Of a stretch of DNA of 57,104 bases, positions 9,458-17,660 are shown piece by piece. Below the pieces are notes generated by a model, which was given only the letters and a program-made list of their open reading frames with translations, searched no databases and had not been told where the DNA came from. Every line of letters begins with the position of its first letter. Positions within the stretch are counted from its first letter, which is position 1. A program made the translations under genes and the position numbers. The stretch covers positions 62,714-119,817 of the forward strand of contig PXRJ01000048.1 of NCBI GenBank assembly GCA_003021705.1, given 5' to 3'. This DNA comes from Halobacteriales archaeon QS_3_64_16 (GTDB taxonomy: Archaea; Halobacteriota; Halobacteria; Halobacteriales; Halococcaceae).

Positions 9458-9973
9458 GTGTGGATCTTCGACGCGACCCCACTCATCTATCTCGCGAAAA
9501 CCGAGCGACTCGAGGTGATCGTGGGATCTCTCGACGAGCCCTGTGTGATGCCACGGGAGGTCTACGAGGAAGTCGTTGTGGTCGGCATGGACGCAGGGTA
9601 TCCGGACGCCAGACGCGTCGAACAGTGCGTAGAGAAGGACCTCTTCGAGGTAATCGAGACGAGCGACGGGCCACTCGAAGCGAAGCTGAGTGACAACGAC
9701 TCCTTGAGCGACGCCGAGGTGGCCGTTCTCGCTCGTGCCTCCGAGAACGACGCGATCGCGGTCATGGACGAGGAGTACGGTCGGAACGTCGCATCGGTCG
9801 AGGGAATCAGGACTCGCGGAACGGCCTTTCTCGTCCTCCGACTCCTCGAAAGTGAAGCGATCGACGGCGACGAGGCGCGAGCAACGATCGACGCGATAAT
9901 CGATGCGGGCTGGTACTGTTCACCCAGCGCGTATGCGAAGATAGTCGGCAAAATCGACTCTCTAGAGCGGTGA
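9458..9973 (+). CDS. DUF3368 / PIN-like toxin ribonuclease
   Basis: A 171-residue PIN-like protein that starts with GTG directly after the antitoxin stop, implying translational coupling. PIN acidic residues are visible: Asp5 in IFDATPLIYLAK, Glu in MPREVYEEVV, Asp in SLSDAEVAVL and Asp in AIAVMDEEYGR. These would form the Mg-dependent RNase site. The C-terminal part (AIIDAGWYCSPSAYAKIV) is the usual DUF3368 ending. By family and arrangement it is the toxin of a type II module; the RNA target is unknown. Confidence 0.78.
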   Translation: MWIFDATPLIYLAKTERLEVIVGSLDEPCVMPREVYEEVVVVGMDAGYPDARRVEQCVEKDLFEVIETSDGPLEAKLSDNDSLSDAEVAVLARASENDAIAVMDEEYGRNVASVEGIRTRGTAFLVLRLLESEAIDGDEARATIDAIIDAGWYCSPSAYAKIVGKIDSLER

Positions 9974-9974
9974 C

Positions 9975-9989
9975 CGGTCGTTCCGACCG
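9975..9989 (+). terminator. Short hairpin after the toxin stop codon
   Basis: CGGTCG-TTC-CGACCG is a perfect 6-bp stem with a 3-nt loop starting two bases after the TGA. There is no following T tract, so it may be an mRNA 3' end or stability hairpin rather than a full terminator. Confidence 0.35.
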
Positions 9990-9995
9990 TGGCCG

Positions 9996-10062
9996 GACTC
10001 AGTGACCATATCGACAGCTCGCTCTCTCCCTATACGTGCAGCGAGTATGGTCCGGCTGAGTC
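9996..10062. repeat. 67-bp imperfect inverted repeat (three-helix hairpin)
   Basis: Outer arms GACTCAG/CTGAGTC (7 bp), middle arms GACCATA/TATGGTC (7 bp) and inner arms CTCGC/GCGAG (5 bp) are collinear and nested around an 18-nt loop, with small asymmetric bulges. The element lies in the convergent gap between the toxin gene and the demethylase gene. It could be a structured non-coding RNA, a bidirectional terminator or a protein-binding site; sequence alone cannot say. Confidence 0.5.
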
Positions 10063-10174
10063 GGATACTCACCGGACGAAAGCGAAAATTAGGACCGTAA
10101 GAGTTGCTTCCCGCTGTCGGGTCGTCGGGTTACGATATCCGAACCGCCTGACCGGTGCCCGGTAACGACCTCGC

Positions 10175-11554
10175 TCAGTCGTCCGCTTCCGGGGCGTTCA
10201 GCTTGGCCTGCTCGCGAGCACTCGGGTTGACCGAGGGTTTGAACGGCACCTCCGAGACCTTCGCGTAGACGGGTTCGCCGGGTTCCTCAGCGTACTCGTC
10301 GGGCAGATGGACTCGGAACTCCCGCTCGACGTCGCCGTCGTAGACCTGGTCGATGTGGCCATCCACGTCGAGTTTCTCGACGGGCACGAACCCGAGCGCG
10401 AGATTGGTCTCGAGTTCGGGGTTGTACCACGGCGAGGTGACGTAGCCACACTCCTCGCCGGTCTCGGGATCGGAGATCAGCCAGAAGTCCGGCGCGTAGT
10501 CCCGGATCGGCTCGCCGGCCATCTTCAGGCCGATCATCTTGTGAGTGAAGGGATACTCGCCGTTCTCGACCTGTTCTTGCTGTTGCTCTAGGGCTTCCTT
10601 CCCGACGTACTCGCTGTCCTTATCGTCGGGAACCTGGTAGGCCAGGTTGACCTGGAAGGGGGAAGTTTCGTGGTCCATGTCTTGCCCCCACGAGAGAATG
10701 CCCGCCGCGATCCGGCGGTGATGAGAGGGGGCGACCTGCATCCCGCCGTGCTCGCGCACGCTCTCCAAGACGGGGTCCCAGACGCGTTCTGCGTTTTCCA
10801 TCGCCTCTTTCACGTAGATCTCGAAGCCCTTCTCCCCGGAGAAGCCGGTCTGGCTCACGAGACACGAGACGCCGTCGATCTCGGCTTCCATGAGGCCGTA
10901 ATAGGGAATCTCCTCGACTTCCTCGCCCACCACGTCGACCATGACGTCGACGGACTTCGGGCCCTGGATCTGCATCGGCGCGACGTCGATCTCGTCGATT
11001 TCCACGTCGAAGTCCTTCCCGACATTCACACCCTGGAGCCACTGCATCAGCGTCGAATCGGAGATCGAGAACCAGAACTCCTCTTCGCCCGGCCGGAGGA
11101 GGACGGGATCGTTCAGAACCCCGCCGTTCTGATTACAGAGGATGACGTACTTGCCTTTCATCACGTCGATCTCGGTCGCATCACGGGTGATGACGTAATC
11201 GGTCAGGGCTTCGGCGTCCGGTCCCTTGACACGGATCTGGCGCTCGACGGCGACGTCCCAGAGCGTTACGTGATTGACCAAGGCATCGTACTCGGCCATC
11301 ATGCCGCCCTCGTCGGGTTCGAGCATGCCTCGCGGGTGATAGATCCGGTTGTAGACCGTTGCTCGCCAGGCCCCGTTCTCGTTGAACGATTTATGGAAGA
11401 AGGGCGACTTGCGCACGCGGGTCGAGACGAGCATCTCGATGCCCGGATCGCCCGATTGGCGCAGGTTTCTCGGTAGCGTACGATCGGACTGATCGACGCT
11501 CGGGTGGTTCGGGTGTTCCTGCTCGTGGGTCCGGGACGTTCCTTCGTTCGACAT
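10175..11554 (-). CDS. GcvT-family methyltransferase, DmdA-like (folate-dependent demethylase)
   Basis: A 459-residue protein of the aminomethyltransferase (GcvT) superfamily. Its landmarks resemble DMSP demethylase DmdA more than glycine-cleavage T protein: RKSPFFHKSF near the N-terminus, WDVAVERQIRVKG, NDPVLLRPG, and the folate-site region QIQGPKSVDVM to SGEKGFEIYVKE. Such enzymes move a methyl group from a donor to tetrahydrofolate, giving 5-methyl-THF. The first 45 residues are polar and probably disordered. MetF, Fhs and FolD lie within 7 kb and could oxidise the product. The donor is uncertain: DMSP, another methylated sulfonium or amine, or a methoxy-aromatic. Confidence 0.72.
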   Translation of the reverse strand: MSNEGTSRTHEQEHPNHPSVDQSDRTLPRNLRQSGDPGIEMLVSTRVRKSPFFHKSFNENGAWRATVYNRIYHPRGMLEPDEGGMMAEYDALVNHVTLWDVAVERQIRVKGPDAEALTDYVITRDATEIDVMKGKYVILCNQNGGVLNDPVLLRPGEEEFWFSISDSTLMQWLQGVNVGKDFDVEIDEIDVAPMQIQGPKSVDVMVDVVGEEVEEIPYYGLMEAEIDGVSCLVSQTGFSGEKGFEIYVKEAMENAERVWDPVLESVREHGGMQVAPSHHRRIAAGILSWGQDMDHETSPFQVNLAYQVPDDKDSEYVGKEALEQQQEQVENGEYPFTHKMIGLKMAGEPIRDYAPDFWLISDPETGEECGYVTSPWYNPELETNLALGFVPVEKLDVDGHIDQVYDGDVEREFRVHLPDEYAEEPGEPVYAKVSEVPFKPSVNPSAREQAKLNAPEADD

Positions 11555-11666
11555 CGCTTGTGGGATCGTCGCTAGGGAGAATAACGATGCGTGTTGAATG
11601 GTGGACGAAACTAAATAGGTCCGTCCGACCGATCCAGTCTCCTCACCCGGTATCTCTCGCCGGTCG

Positions 11667-11675
11667 AATATAAAC
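11667..11675 (+). promoter_or_regulatory. TATA-like box before pabB
   Basis: AATATAAAC is the only good TATA match upstream of the chorismate-binding enzyme. With 25-30 bp spacing, transcription would begin near 11697, downstream of the most upstream GTG (11683). It therefore argues for a later translation start. Confidence 0.4.
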
Positions 11676-11682
11676 CGGTGGA

Positions 11683-13326
11683 GTGAGGCTACGAAACCCT
11701 TTAGGCTCGATCGGGCCCGAATACGGTATCGACCAGTCGAGAATCGAACCGGGAGTCACGTCGACGGGAACACCGGAAATCCACACGACCGAAGCCGCTT
11801 TCAGGGCCGTCGCCGATCGGGCCCTGCGGGGCGCACGCATCCCTATCGAGGTTCGGGTGACGGTCGCCGATCCCTTCCTCGCCTACCGACGCGCCCGCGA
11901 GGACGGTGGGATCTACCTGGCGACCACTGGCGGGCAGTCGGGGTGGGGTTACTTCGCGACCGATCCGGTCTCGCGCCTGCAGGTCGGCCCCGAGTCCGTC
12001 CCGGTAGTCGGAGACGAGGACTCGCCCTCCCCGTCGCTCGCGGAACTCCAGAACGTTCTCGACGGTGAGCGCCTCGTTCGTGGCGAGTGTGAAGTACCCT
12101 ATCCCTGCGGGGCCTTCGGCTGGCTTTCGTACGATCTGGTCCGCGAACTGGAGGATTTACCCGACGAGACGATAGACGACCGCGAACTTCCGATTCTCCA
12201 GATCGGCGTCTTCGATCGCGTGGCCGCCTGGGAAGAACCCCGGCCGGCGGGCGAGACCACACTGTATGTGACTGCCTGTCCTCGACTCGACGGCGATCCG
12301 ACCGCGGTCTACGAGCGGGGCCGGGAGCGCGCCCTCGCCCTCGCCCGCGCGGCCGTCGCTGGCGATCCGGGGGTGGGGCCGCCGCCGGTCCGAGCGGGTC
12401 GGGCGAACTTCGAGAGCGACTGCACGGAAGAAGAGTTCGCCGAGCGCGTCCGACGGGTCAAAGAGCGCATTCGCGCGGGCGATACTTTCCAGGCGAACGT
12501 CTCCCAACGACTGCGCGCGCCCGCGGCCGTCCACCCAGTCGAGGCCTTCGACGCTCTTCGAGACGTGAATCCCGCGCCGTACTCCGCGCTACTGGAATTC
12601 TCCGGAATCGATCTGGTGAGCGCCTCGCCCGAACTCCTGCTCGATGTCGATGATACGACTCGATACACGGCGGAAAACACGGGCACTCCTCCAGCAAATG
12701 CGGCACCTCGATTGTTAACCGAGCCGATCGCCGGGACTCGCCCCCGAGGGCAGACCCCCGCCGAGGACCGCGCGCTCGAAGCGGACTTACTCGACGACGG
12801 GAAGGAACGCGCCGAGCACGCGATGCTCGTCGATCTCGAGCGCAACGACCTCGGGAAGGTATCGGCCTATGGCAGCGTCGAGGTAAGTGAGTACCGCCGG
12901 GTCGATCGCTACTCGGCGGTGATGCATCTGGTCTCGCTCGTCGAGGGCAAGTTACGTCCCGAATACACGCTCGCGGATGCCATCGCTGCCGTCTTCCCAG
13001 GGGGCACCATCACCGGCGCGCCCAAACCGAAGACGATGGAGATCATCGAGGAGCTCGAAGCCACGCGCCGCGGCCCCTACACGGGGTCGATCGGTGTCTT
13101 CGGGTTCGACGGCCGCGCGACGCTCTCGATGCTCATCCGGACGCTTGTGGGCCGAGAGGAGGAGTACTCCCTCCGAGTCGGTGCGGGGATCGTCCACGAC
13201 TCGGTACCCGGCGAGGAGTACCGCGAGACCCTCGATAAGGGTCGAGCACTTATCGACGCTCTCGACGCGGCGCTCGATGAACGTGACCTCGGGATCGAAG
13301 AGGCCGAGTCGGAGGTCGCCGAGTGA
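11683..13326 (+). CDS. pabB: Aminodeoxychorismate synthase component I (PabB-like chorismate-binding enzyme)
   Basis: This enzyme would make 4-amino-4-deoxychorismate from chorismate using ammonia from PabA at 13415. The chorismate-binding domain has [19 protein letters not shown] and [15 protein letters not shown]. PabB and TrpE are hard to separate, but [16 protein letters not shown] and [10 protein letters not shown] are PabB-like (TrpE usually has PAGTLSGAPK and YGGAVGY), and the folate neighbours agree. PIAGT carries Ala rather than the Lys of E. coli PabB, so anthranilate synthase is the alternative. The N-terminus is uncertain: 11683 is the most upstream GTG, but the TATA box suggests a start further in. 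Confidence 0.75.
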   Translation: MRLRNPLGSIGPEYGIDQSRIEPGVTSTGTPEIHTTEAAFRAVADRALRGARIPIEVRVTVADPFLAYRRAREDGGIYLATTGGQSGWGYFATDPVSRLQVGPESVPVVGDEDSPSPSLAELQNVLDGERLVRGECEVPYPCGAFGWLSYDLVRELEDLPDETIDDRELPILQIGVFDRVAAWEEPRPAGETTLYVTACPRLDGDPTAVYERGRERALALARAAVAGDPGVGPPPVRAGRANFESDCTEEEFAERVRRVKERIRAGDTFQANVSQRLRAPAAVHPVEAFDALRDVNPAPYSALLEFSGIDLVSASPELLLDVDDTTRYTAENTGTPPANAAPRLLTEPIAGTRPRGQTPAEDRALEADLLDDGKERAEHAMLVDLERNDLGKVSAYGSVEVSEYRRVDRYSAVMHLVSLVEGKLRPEYTLADAIAAVFPGGTITGAPKPKTMEIIEELEATRRGPYTGSIGVFGFDGRATLSMLIRTLVGREEEYSLRVGAGIVHDSVPGEEYRETLDKGRALIDALDAALDERDLGIEEAESEVAE

Positions 13327-13414
13327 CCCGAACTGACGATCCTGCCTTCCCCCCGCTCGCCGTACTGGATTCAGCACCGAAACCGGCGGTCGACCTACTG
13401 GAGGGTATCGCGGA

Positions 13415-14053
13415 ATGACACGCGTTCTCGTCGTGGACAACTACGATTCCTTCGCCTACAATCTCGTCCAGTACGTCGGCAGCGCGGTCGGCGCGCCCGA
13501 CGGTGGGGAGGTGATCATCCGGCGCAACGACGCCATCGACACCGAGGGGATCCGCGCGCTCGATCCGGATGGCATCGTCGTCTCGCCAGGACCCGGCACG
13601 CCAGCGGAAGCGGGCGTCTCGGTCCCGGTCTTTCGTGATCTGGAGTATCCCACGCTGGGGGTGTGTCTCGGCCACCAGGCGCTCTGTGCGGCCAACGGTG
13701 TCCCGGTCGGCCACGCCCCCTCGGTGGTCCACGGCAAACCCTCGACGATCCGCCACGACGGGCAGGGGATCTTCGCAGACCTCCCTCGGGAACTCGCGGC
13801 CGGTCGGTACCACTCGCTGGCGATCGACCGGGAAGAGTTACCCGACCGCCTGATCGAGACCGCCCGCTCGGTCGGAGACATCGCTACCGGGGACCCTGAC
13901 ATCGATTCTGATGCCGACGGCGGCGAAAAGGGACTGCTCATGGGCGTGCGTCACCGCGACCGGCCCCACCTGGGCGTGCAGTTCCACCCCGAGAGCATCC
14001 TGACCGAGACGGGGGTGACGATGATCGAGAGCTTCGTCCGGCGCTGTTGCTAA
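13415..14053 (+). CDS. pabA: Aminodeoxychorismate synthase glutaminase component (PabA-like)
   Basis: A 212-residue class I glutamine amidotransferase that supplies ammonia to PabB. It has DNYDSFAYNLVQY at the N-terminus, the oxyanion loop SPGPGTP, nucleophile Cys84 in GVCLGHQAL, and the His-Glu pair in QFHPESILTETG. A GGAGGG motif sits about 10 bp before the ATG at 13415. It lies 88 bp downstream of pabB on the same strand and is probably cotranscribed. An acidic loop (about residues 158-172) is a halophilic insertion. TrpG is the alternative name, with the same uncertainty as for its partner. No aminodeoxychorismate lyase gene follows directly. Confidence 0.78.
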   Translation: MTRVLVVDNYDSFAYNLVQYVGSAVGAPDGGEVIIRRNDAIDTEGIRALDPDGIVVSPGPGTPAEAGVSVPVFRDLEYPTLGVCLGHQALCAANGVPVGHAPSVVHGKPSTIRHDGQGIFADLPRELAAGRYHSLAIDREELPDRLIETARSVGDIATGDPDIDSDADGGEKGLLMGVRHRDRPHLGVQFHPESILTETGVTMIESFVRRCC

Positions 14054-14110
14054 TTAGCTGGTAGCCACCCGGCCGAAAGGGAAAATACCCCGTGCCCTCA
14101 AGCCGGTACG

Positions 14111-14482
14111 ATGGTCGAACCGGTGAACCTGAACGTCCCCGGTTTTCCCTATCTCCTCCTCGCATTGGCGTTTTTTGCGGTCGTCGCCTTCCTCTCCGGG
14201 GTTCTCAGTCCGATCGAACTGGCGATCTGGCGGCACCACCGATCGGACGAAAAGGACGGCGAGGAAGCGGGGGAAGACGAGGGCGAAAGGGAGGACGGTC
14301 AGGCCAAAGTCGAAGGCGGGGACCGGTGGAGGAATCCGATCACAGAGGACACGCCTGCGAGTTCCGGCTCGGAGACAGCGACGATCTACGAGTGCCGGCA
14401 CTGTGGGACGACGCTCGAGACCGGCGACGGGCACTGTCCTCGCTGCGAGACTGCCTCGATCGCCCGCTACGAGATCGGGTGA
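14111..14482 (+). CDS. Single-TM protein with C-terminal zinc ribbon
   Basis: A 123-residue protein I cannot name. Residues 12-33 form one transmembrane helix (YLLLALAFFAVVAFLSGVL). A highly charged linker rich in Glu, Asp and Lys follows to about residue 85. The C-terminus has CRHCGTTLETGDGHCPRC, a CxxC-x10-CxxC zinc ribbon. The layout suggests a membrane-anchored cytoplasmic zinc ribbon. It lies 57 bp after pabA and may be the end of that transcript; no functional link to folate is visible. Confidence 0.65.
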   Translation: MVEPVNLNVPGFPYLLLALAFFAVVAFLSGVLSPIELAIWRHHRSDEKDGEEAGEDEGEREDGQAKVEGGDRWRNPITEDTPASSGSETATIYECRHCGTTLETGDGHCPRCETASIARYEIG

Positions 14483-14500
14483 GACCGCCGATCGCCGTCC

Positions 14501-14716
14501 TCACTCCGTCGGGGGCCACTCCTCGGCCCATCCCGTAGTCGGCTCCTCGATCTCTCGCCGCGTGCTCTCGATGGTGTGGCCGGTGCCGACGTGGTGGTCG
14601 ATGGCGAGAGCGGACTGGTCGCTCCGGCTGTGGTCTTCGGTGCTCGCGGACCACTCACAGTCCACGCAGTAGATCACGAGACGCGTCACAGTCACACATA
14701 GCGTTGCCTCGTACAA
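14501..14716 (-). CDS. Small zinc-finger-like protein, hypothetical
   Basis: A 71-residue protein of unknown function. It contains YCVDCEWSAS followed by DHHVGTGH and a further H, a CxxC...HxxxxH pattern that could bind one zinc ion, as in several haloarchaeal microproteins. The rest is acidic. The ATG at 14716 is the first in frame. It is convergent with the zinc-ribbon gene ending at 14482 and lies downstream of metF on the same strand, 80 bp away. Confidence 0.55.
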   Translation of the reverse strand: MYEATLCVTVTRLVIYCVDCEWSASTEDHSRSDQSALAIDHHVGTGHTIESTRREIEEPTTGWAEEWPPTE

Positions 14717-14796
14717 TAGTGTTGTGAGAACGCGGGTGATCGCATTCCGCGCCTCGAGTACCGATGTCCCGAGCGATGCGACCGGGCGATGGAGGC

Positions 14797-15657
14797 CTAC
14801 CCGCCGACCGTTCGTCGCCGCCAGTCCTCAGTATCGGGCGTCTGGTTGAACGTATAGACGTGGAGACCACGGATTCCATAGTCGGAGTCCTCGGCATAGG
14901 GCGCGAGCCCCTCGACGAGATCGTCGGGAGTGTACTTCCCACGTGACCCGAGCAGTTGGCGCGCGAAGCCAAGCACTCCGGTCGTCTTCCGCAGGAAGCG
15001 TACCGAATCGCCGACCCCTACCTTCCGGGATATCTCGATCAGTCGTCCGTAGTTCATCACGCCCGGGATACCGACCTCTACCGGCAGCTCTATGCCCCGC
15101 GCTCTGATCCCTTCGATCCACTCGATAACCGCGTCGGGATCGTAGCACAGTTGCGTAACGATGTAGGTCGCATACGGCTCTTTCCGCTCCATCGCTTCCC
15201 TGAGTGTGCGGTCCTCGAGGAAATCGTGTCCCTCCGGGTAGCCGGTGATGCCGACCTCCTCGAACGTGTACTCCAGTCCGTCGAGGGCGACGAGTAACTC
15301 GTAGGCCGAGGCGAATTCCCCTACTGGATCCTCGCGATCGCCGCCCGGAATGAAGATGTCGTTCACCCCGGCGTCGGTGAGTCGCCGGGCGATCTCCTCT
15401 AAGTGTTCCTCGTCGCGGACGTACCGGGCGGCGATGTGTGGGACGACCGCAAAGCCCCGTTCGGCCGCCCGCTCGCTCCACTCTAAGGTCGCATCGAGTC
15501 CGAGCGTCGGCGAGGTAGTGATGGCGATCGCCGCGCCGTCGGGCAGGTGGTCCATCTGCTCGCCGAAGCTATCGAAGGGCATCAGTTCGAAGCGTGGCTC
15601 GGCCAGCAGCGTCGATACTCCATCGGCGGTCGTCGTTCGGCGTGGTTCGAGTGACAT
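14797..15657 (-). CDS. metF: Methylenetetrahydrofolate reductase
   Basis: A 286-residue TIM-barrel flavoenzyme interconverting 5-methyl-THF and 5,10-methylene-THF. Family landmarks are the N-terminal RFELMPFDSFGEQ strand, HIAARYVRDEEHL, the GGDREDP loop that contacts FAD (IFIPGGDREDPVGE), ITGYPEGHDF, and ATYIVTQLCYDPDAVIEW. It follows the formate-THF ligase gene by 86 bp on the same strand, so the two are probably one transcript. With the DmdA-like demethylase nearby it may run in the oxidative direction here, although methionine synthesis would use the opposite direction. Confidence 0.87.
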   Translation of the reverse strand: MSLEPRRTTTADGVSTLLAEPRFELMPFDSFGEQMDHLPDGAAIAITTSPTLGLDATLEWSERAAERGFAVVPHIAARYVRDEEHLEEIARRLTDAGVNDIFIPGGDREDPVGEFASAYELLVALDGLEYTFEEVGITGYPEGHDFLEDRTLREAMERKEPYATYIVTQLCYDPDAVIEWIEGIRARGIELPVEVGIPGVMNYGRLIEISRKVGVGDSVRFLRKTTGVLGFARQLLGSRGKYTPDDLVEGLAPYAEDSDYGIRGLHVYTFNQTPDTEDWRRRTVGG

Positions 15658-15743
15658 TGTTCTCGGTAAGATCGGTAAGCACTTCCCGGTGTCGTGGTCA
15701 GGGTGTCGTAGTCTCGAGGCCGTAGCCCCGAGTAGCCTCGGCC

Positions 15744-17453
15744 TCAGAACAGCCCGGAGACCGTTCCATCGGGATCGATATCCATGTCCGCAGCAGCGGG
15801 ATCGTCGGGCAGTCCCGGCAGCGTCAGCACGTCGCTGGTGAGCGCGACCAGAAAGCCCGCCCCGGCGGAGGGGTAGATCTCCTTGATCTCTAGGTTCCAG
15901 CCGGTTGGTGCGCCCTTCTTCGCGGCGTCGTCGCTGAGCGAGTGGAAGGTTTTGGACATCACGACCGGCACGTCGTCGTAGCCCAGTCGGTTCATCCGCT
16001 CGATGTCGTCCCGGGCGCTGCTCTGGAAGGAGACTGAGTCCGCGCCGTAGATCTCGGTCCCGATCGTCTCGATTTTCGTCTCGATCGAGCTATCGAGATC
16101 ATACAAGTACTCGAATTCCTCGTCGTTTTCGTCGATAGCCCCGAGGAGCCTCTCCGCGAGGTCCGTCCCGCCCGCCCCGCCCTCCTCGAAGACGGTCGAT
16201 TCGGCGGCCTCGATCCCCAACTCCTCCCGGCAGTGCTCCAGAACGGCTTCGACTTCGGCGTCGCTGTCGCCGGGGAAGCGATTGAGCGCCACAACAACTG
16301 GGACGCCGAAGCTCCGGAGATTGCTCACGTGTTTATCCAGGTTCTCGAAGCCCGCTCGGACGGCCTCGACGTCCTCGGCCTCGAGTTCGTCCGTGTCCGG
16401 CGGCCACATATCGAGCCCGTGATATTTGAGCGCGCGCACCGAGGCGACGAGCGTGACCGCAGCCGGCTCCATATCGCCGAACCGACAGACGACGTTCATG
16501 AACTTCTCCGCGCCGAGATCCGAGCCGAAGCCGGCTTCCGTAACGACGTAGTCAGCGAGTTTCCGGGCGACGTCGTCGGCGATCAGCGAGTTCGTTCCGT
16601 GAGCGATGTTCGCGAAGTGGACGAAAGTAGGGGTGCCCTCGGTCGTCTGAACGACGTTCGGTTTCAGCGCGTCTTTCAGCAGAATCGCGACGGCACCGGT
16701 CGCCTCAATATCGTCGGCCGTCACGGGCTCACCCTCGGCGTCGTAGGCGACGATGATCCGGGCGATGCGCTCTTTGAGGTCGGCGAGGCTATCGGCGAGA
16801 CAGAGCACAGCCATCATCTCCGACGCCGCGGTGAGGATGAAGCCGTCCTCGCGAGGGACCCCCGTGACCTCGCCCCCGAGCCCGATCACCGTCTCGCGGA
16901 GCACCCGGTCGTTCATGTCGATCGCGCGGGGCCACCGGACCCAGTTGACCGGGATATGGGGGTCGTTGCCCTGCTTGATGTGATTATCGACCATCGTCGA
17001 AATGAGGTTGTGCGCCGAGGTGAGCGCGTGTAAATCACCTGTGAAGTGTAGGTTGATGTCTTCCATCGGCAGGACCTGCGAGTAGCCTCCCCCTGCCGCG
17101 CCGCCTTTGACCCCGAAGACCGGGCCAAGCGAGGGCTCGCGGATCGCTCCCAGCGCTGACTCGCCGAGCCGGTTTAGCGCCTGGCTCAGCCCGACCGTCG
17201 TCACCGTCTTACCCTCACCCATCGGCGTCGGCGTCATCCCGGTGACGAGGATCACCTCGCCGTTCTCGCCCTTGGACTCGCGGATTCGCTCGATGGCGTC
17301 GAACTTCAGTTTCGCCTTGTAATCGCCGTGCAGATCGAGGTCCTCGGCCCCTAATCCAATTTTTTCGACGACGTTGAGGATATGGTCTTTGTCCACCTGC
17401 TGGGCGATTTCGTAGTCCGTCGGAAGCGACTGGGATTCGTCCATCGAGGCCAT
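15744..17453 (-). CDS. fhs: Formate-tetrahydrofolate ligase (10-formyl-THF synthetase)
   Basis: A 569-residue ATP-dependent enzyme that joins formate to THF, or in reverse recovers ATP from 10-formyl-THF. It has the P-loop region TPMGEGKTVTTVGLSQALN, EPSLGPVFGVKGGAAGGGY, LHFTGDLHALTSAHNL and a conserved C-terminus (ITSDVLTLPGLP-like, here LTSDVLTLPGLP). I use the ATG at 17453 (MASMDESQS); a second ATG at 17444 is equally possible. The length fits the usual 555-570. Fhs is patchy in archaea and common only in some haloarchaea. It heads a probable fhs-metF transcript divergent from folD. Confidence 0.92.
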   Translation of the reverse strand: MASMDESQSLPTDYEIAQQVDKDHILNVVEKIGLGAEDLDLHGDYKAKLKFDAIERIRESKGENGEVILVTGMTPTPMGEGKTVTTVGLSQALNRLGESALGAIREPSLGPVFGVKGGAAGGGYSQVLPMEDINLHFTGDLHALTSAHNLISTMVDNHIKQGNDPHIPVNWVRWPRAIDMNDRVLRETVIGLGGEVTGVPREDGFILTAASEMMAVLCLADSLADLKERIARIIVAYDAEGEPVTADDIEATGAVAILLKDALKPNVVQTTEGTPTFVHFANIAHGTNSLIADDVARKLADYVVTEAGFGSDLGAEKFMNVVCRFGDMEPAAVTLVASVRALKYHGLDMWPPDTDELEAEDVEAVRAGFENLDKHVSNLRSFGVPVVVALNRFPGDSDAEVEAVLEHCREELGIEAAESTVFEEGGAGGTDLAERLLGAIDENDEEFEYLYDLDSSIETKIETIGTEIYGADSVSFQSSARDDIERMNRLGYDDVPVVMSKTFHSLSDDAAKKGAPTGWNLEIKEIYPSAGAGFLVALTSDVLTLPGLPDDPAAADMDIDPDGTVSGLF

Positions 17454-17510
17454 TCTATCCCGCCGTTTCGCCGAGTGCTTCTTGAACCTTCGTGTGACCT
17501 GCAACGTGGG

Positions 17511-17519
17511 TTTTTATCT
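17511..17519 (-). promoter_or_regulatory. TATA box for the fhs-metF transcript
   Basis: Read on the minus strand, GATAAAAAC lies about 58-66 bp before the fhs start, which predicts a leader of roughly 30 nt. The 207-bp space between fhs and folD is otherwise featureless. Confidence 0.4.
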
Positions 17520-17660
17520 ACCGTCCCGCCGCCGGCCGGTCGCCGATACTGGACCCCTGCTCTCGTCTTCCCACCCACGCCAGTTCTGCGAGTTCTCCCG
17601 TCGGCCGCGACCGGTTCGCTGCCCCGACGGTTTCATTCCTCCTGGCTCCCGAGTCGAGTC

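Noticed and set aside
11683-14053. TrpE/TrpG (anthranilate synthase) instead of PabB/PabA
   Set aside because: [11 protein letters not shown] and YTGSIG favour PabB, and no other trp gene is near while folate genes are. The Ala in PIAGT keeps TrpE as a minor alternative, noted in the feature.
16233-17033. Long plus-strand open frame of 266 codons opposite fhs
   Set aside because: It is a by-product of GC-rich third positions. The fhs protein on the other strand is unmistakable, and the same effect explains other long antisense frames (for example 6388-7218 and 10670-11476).
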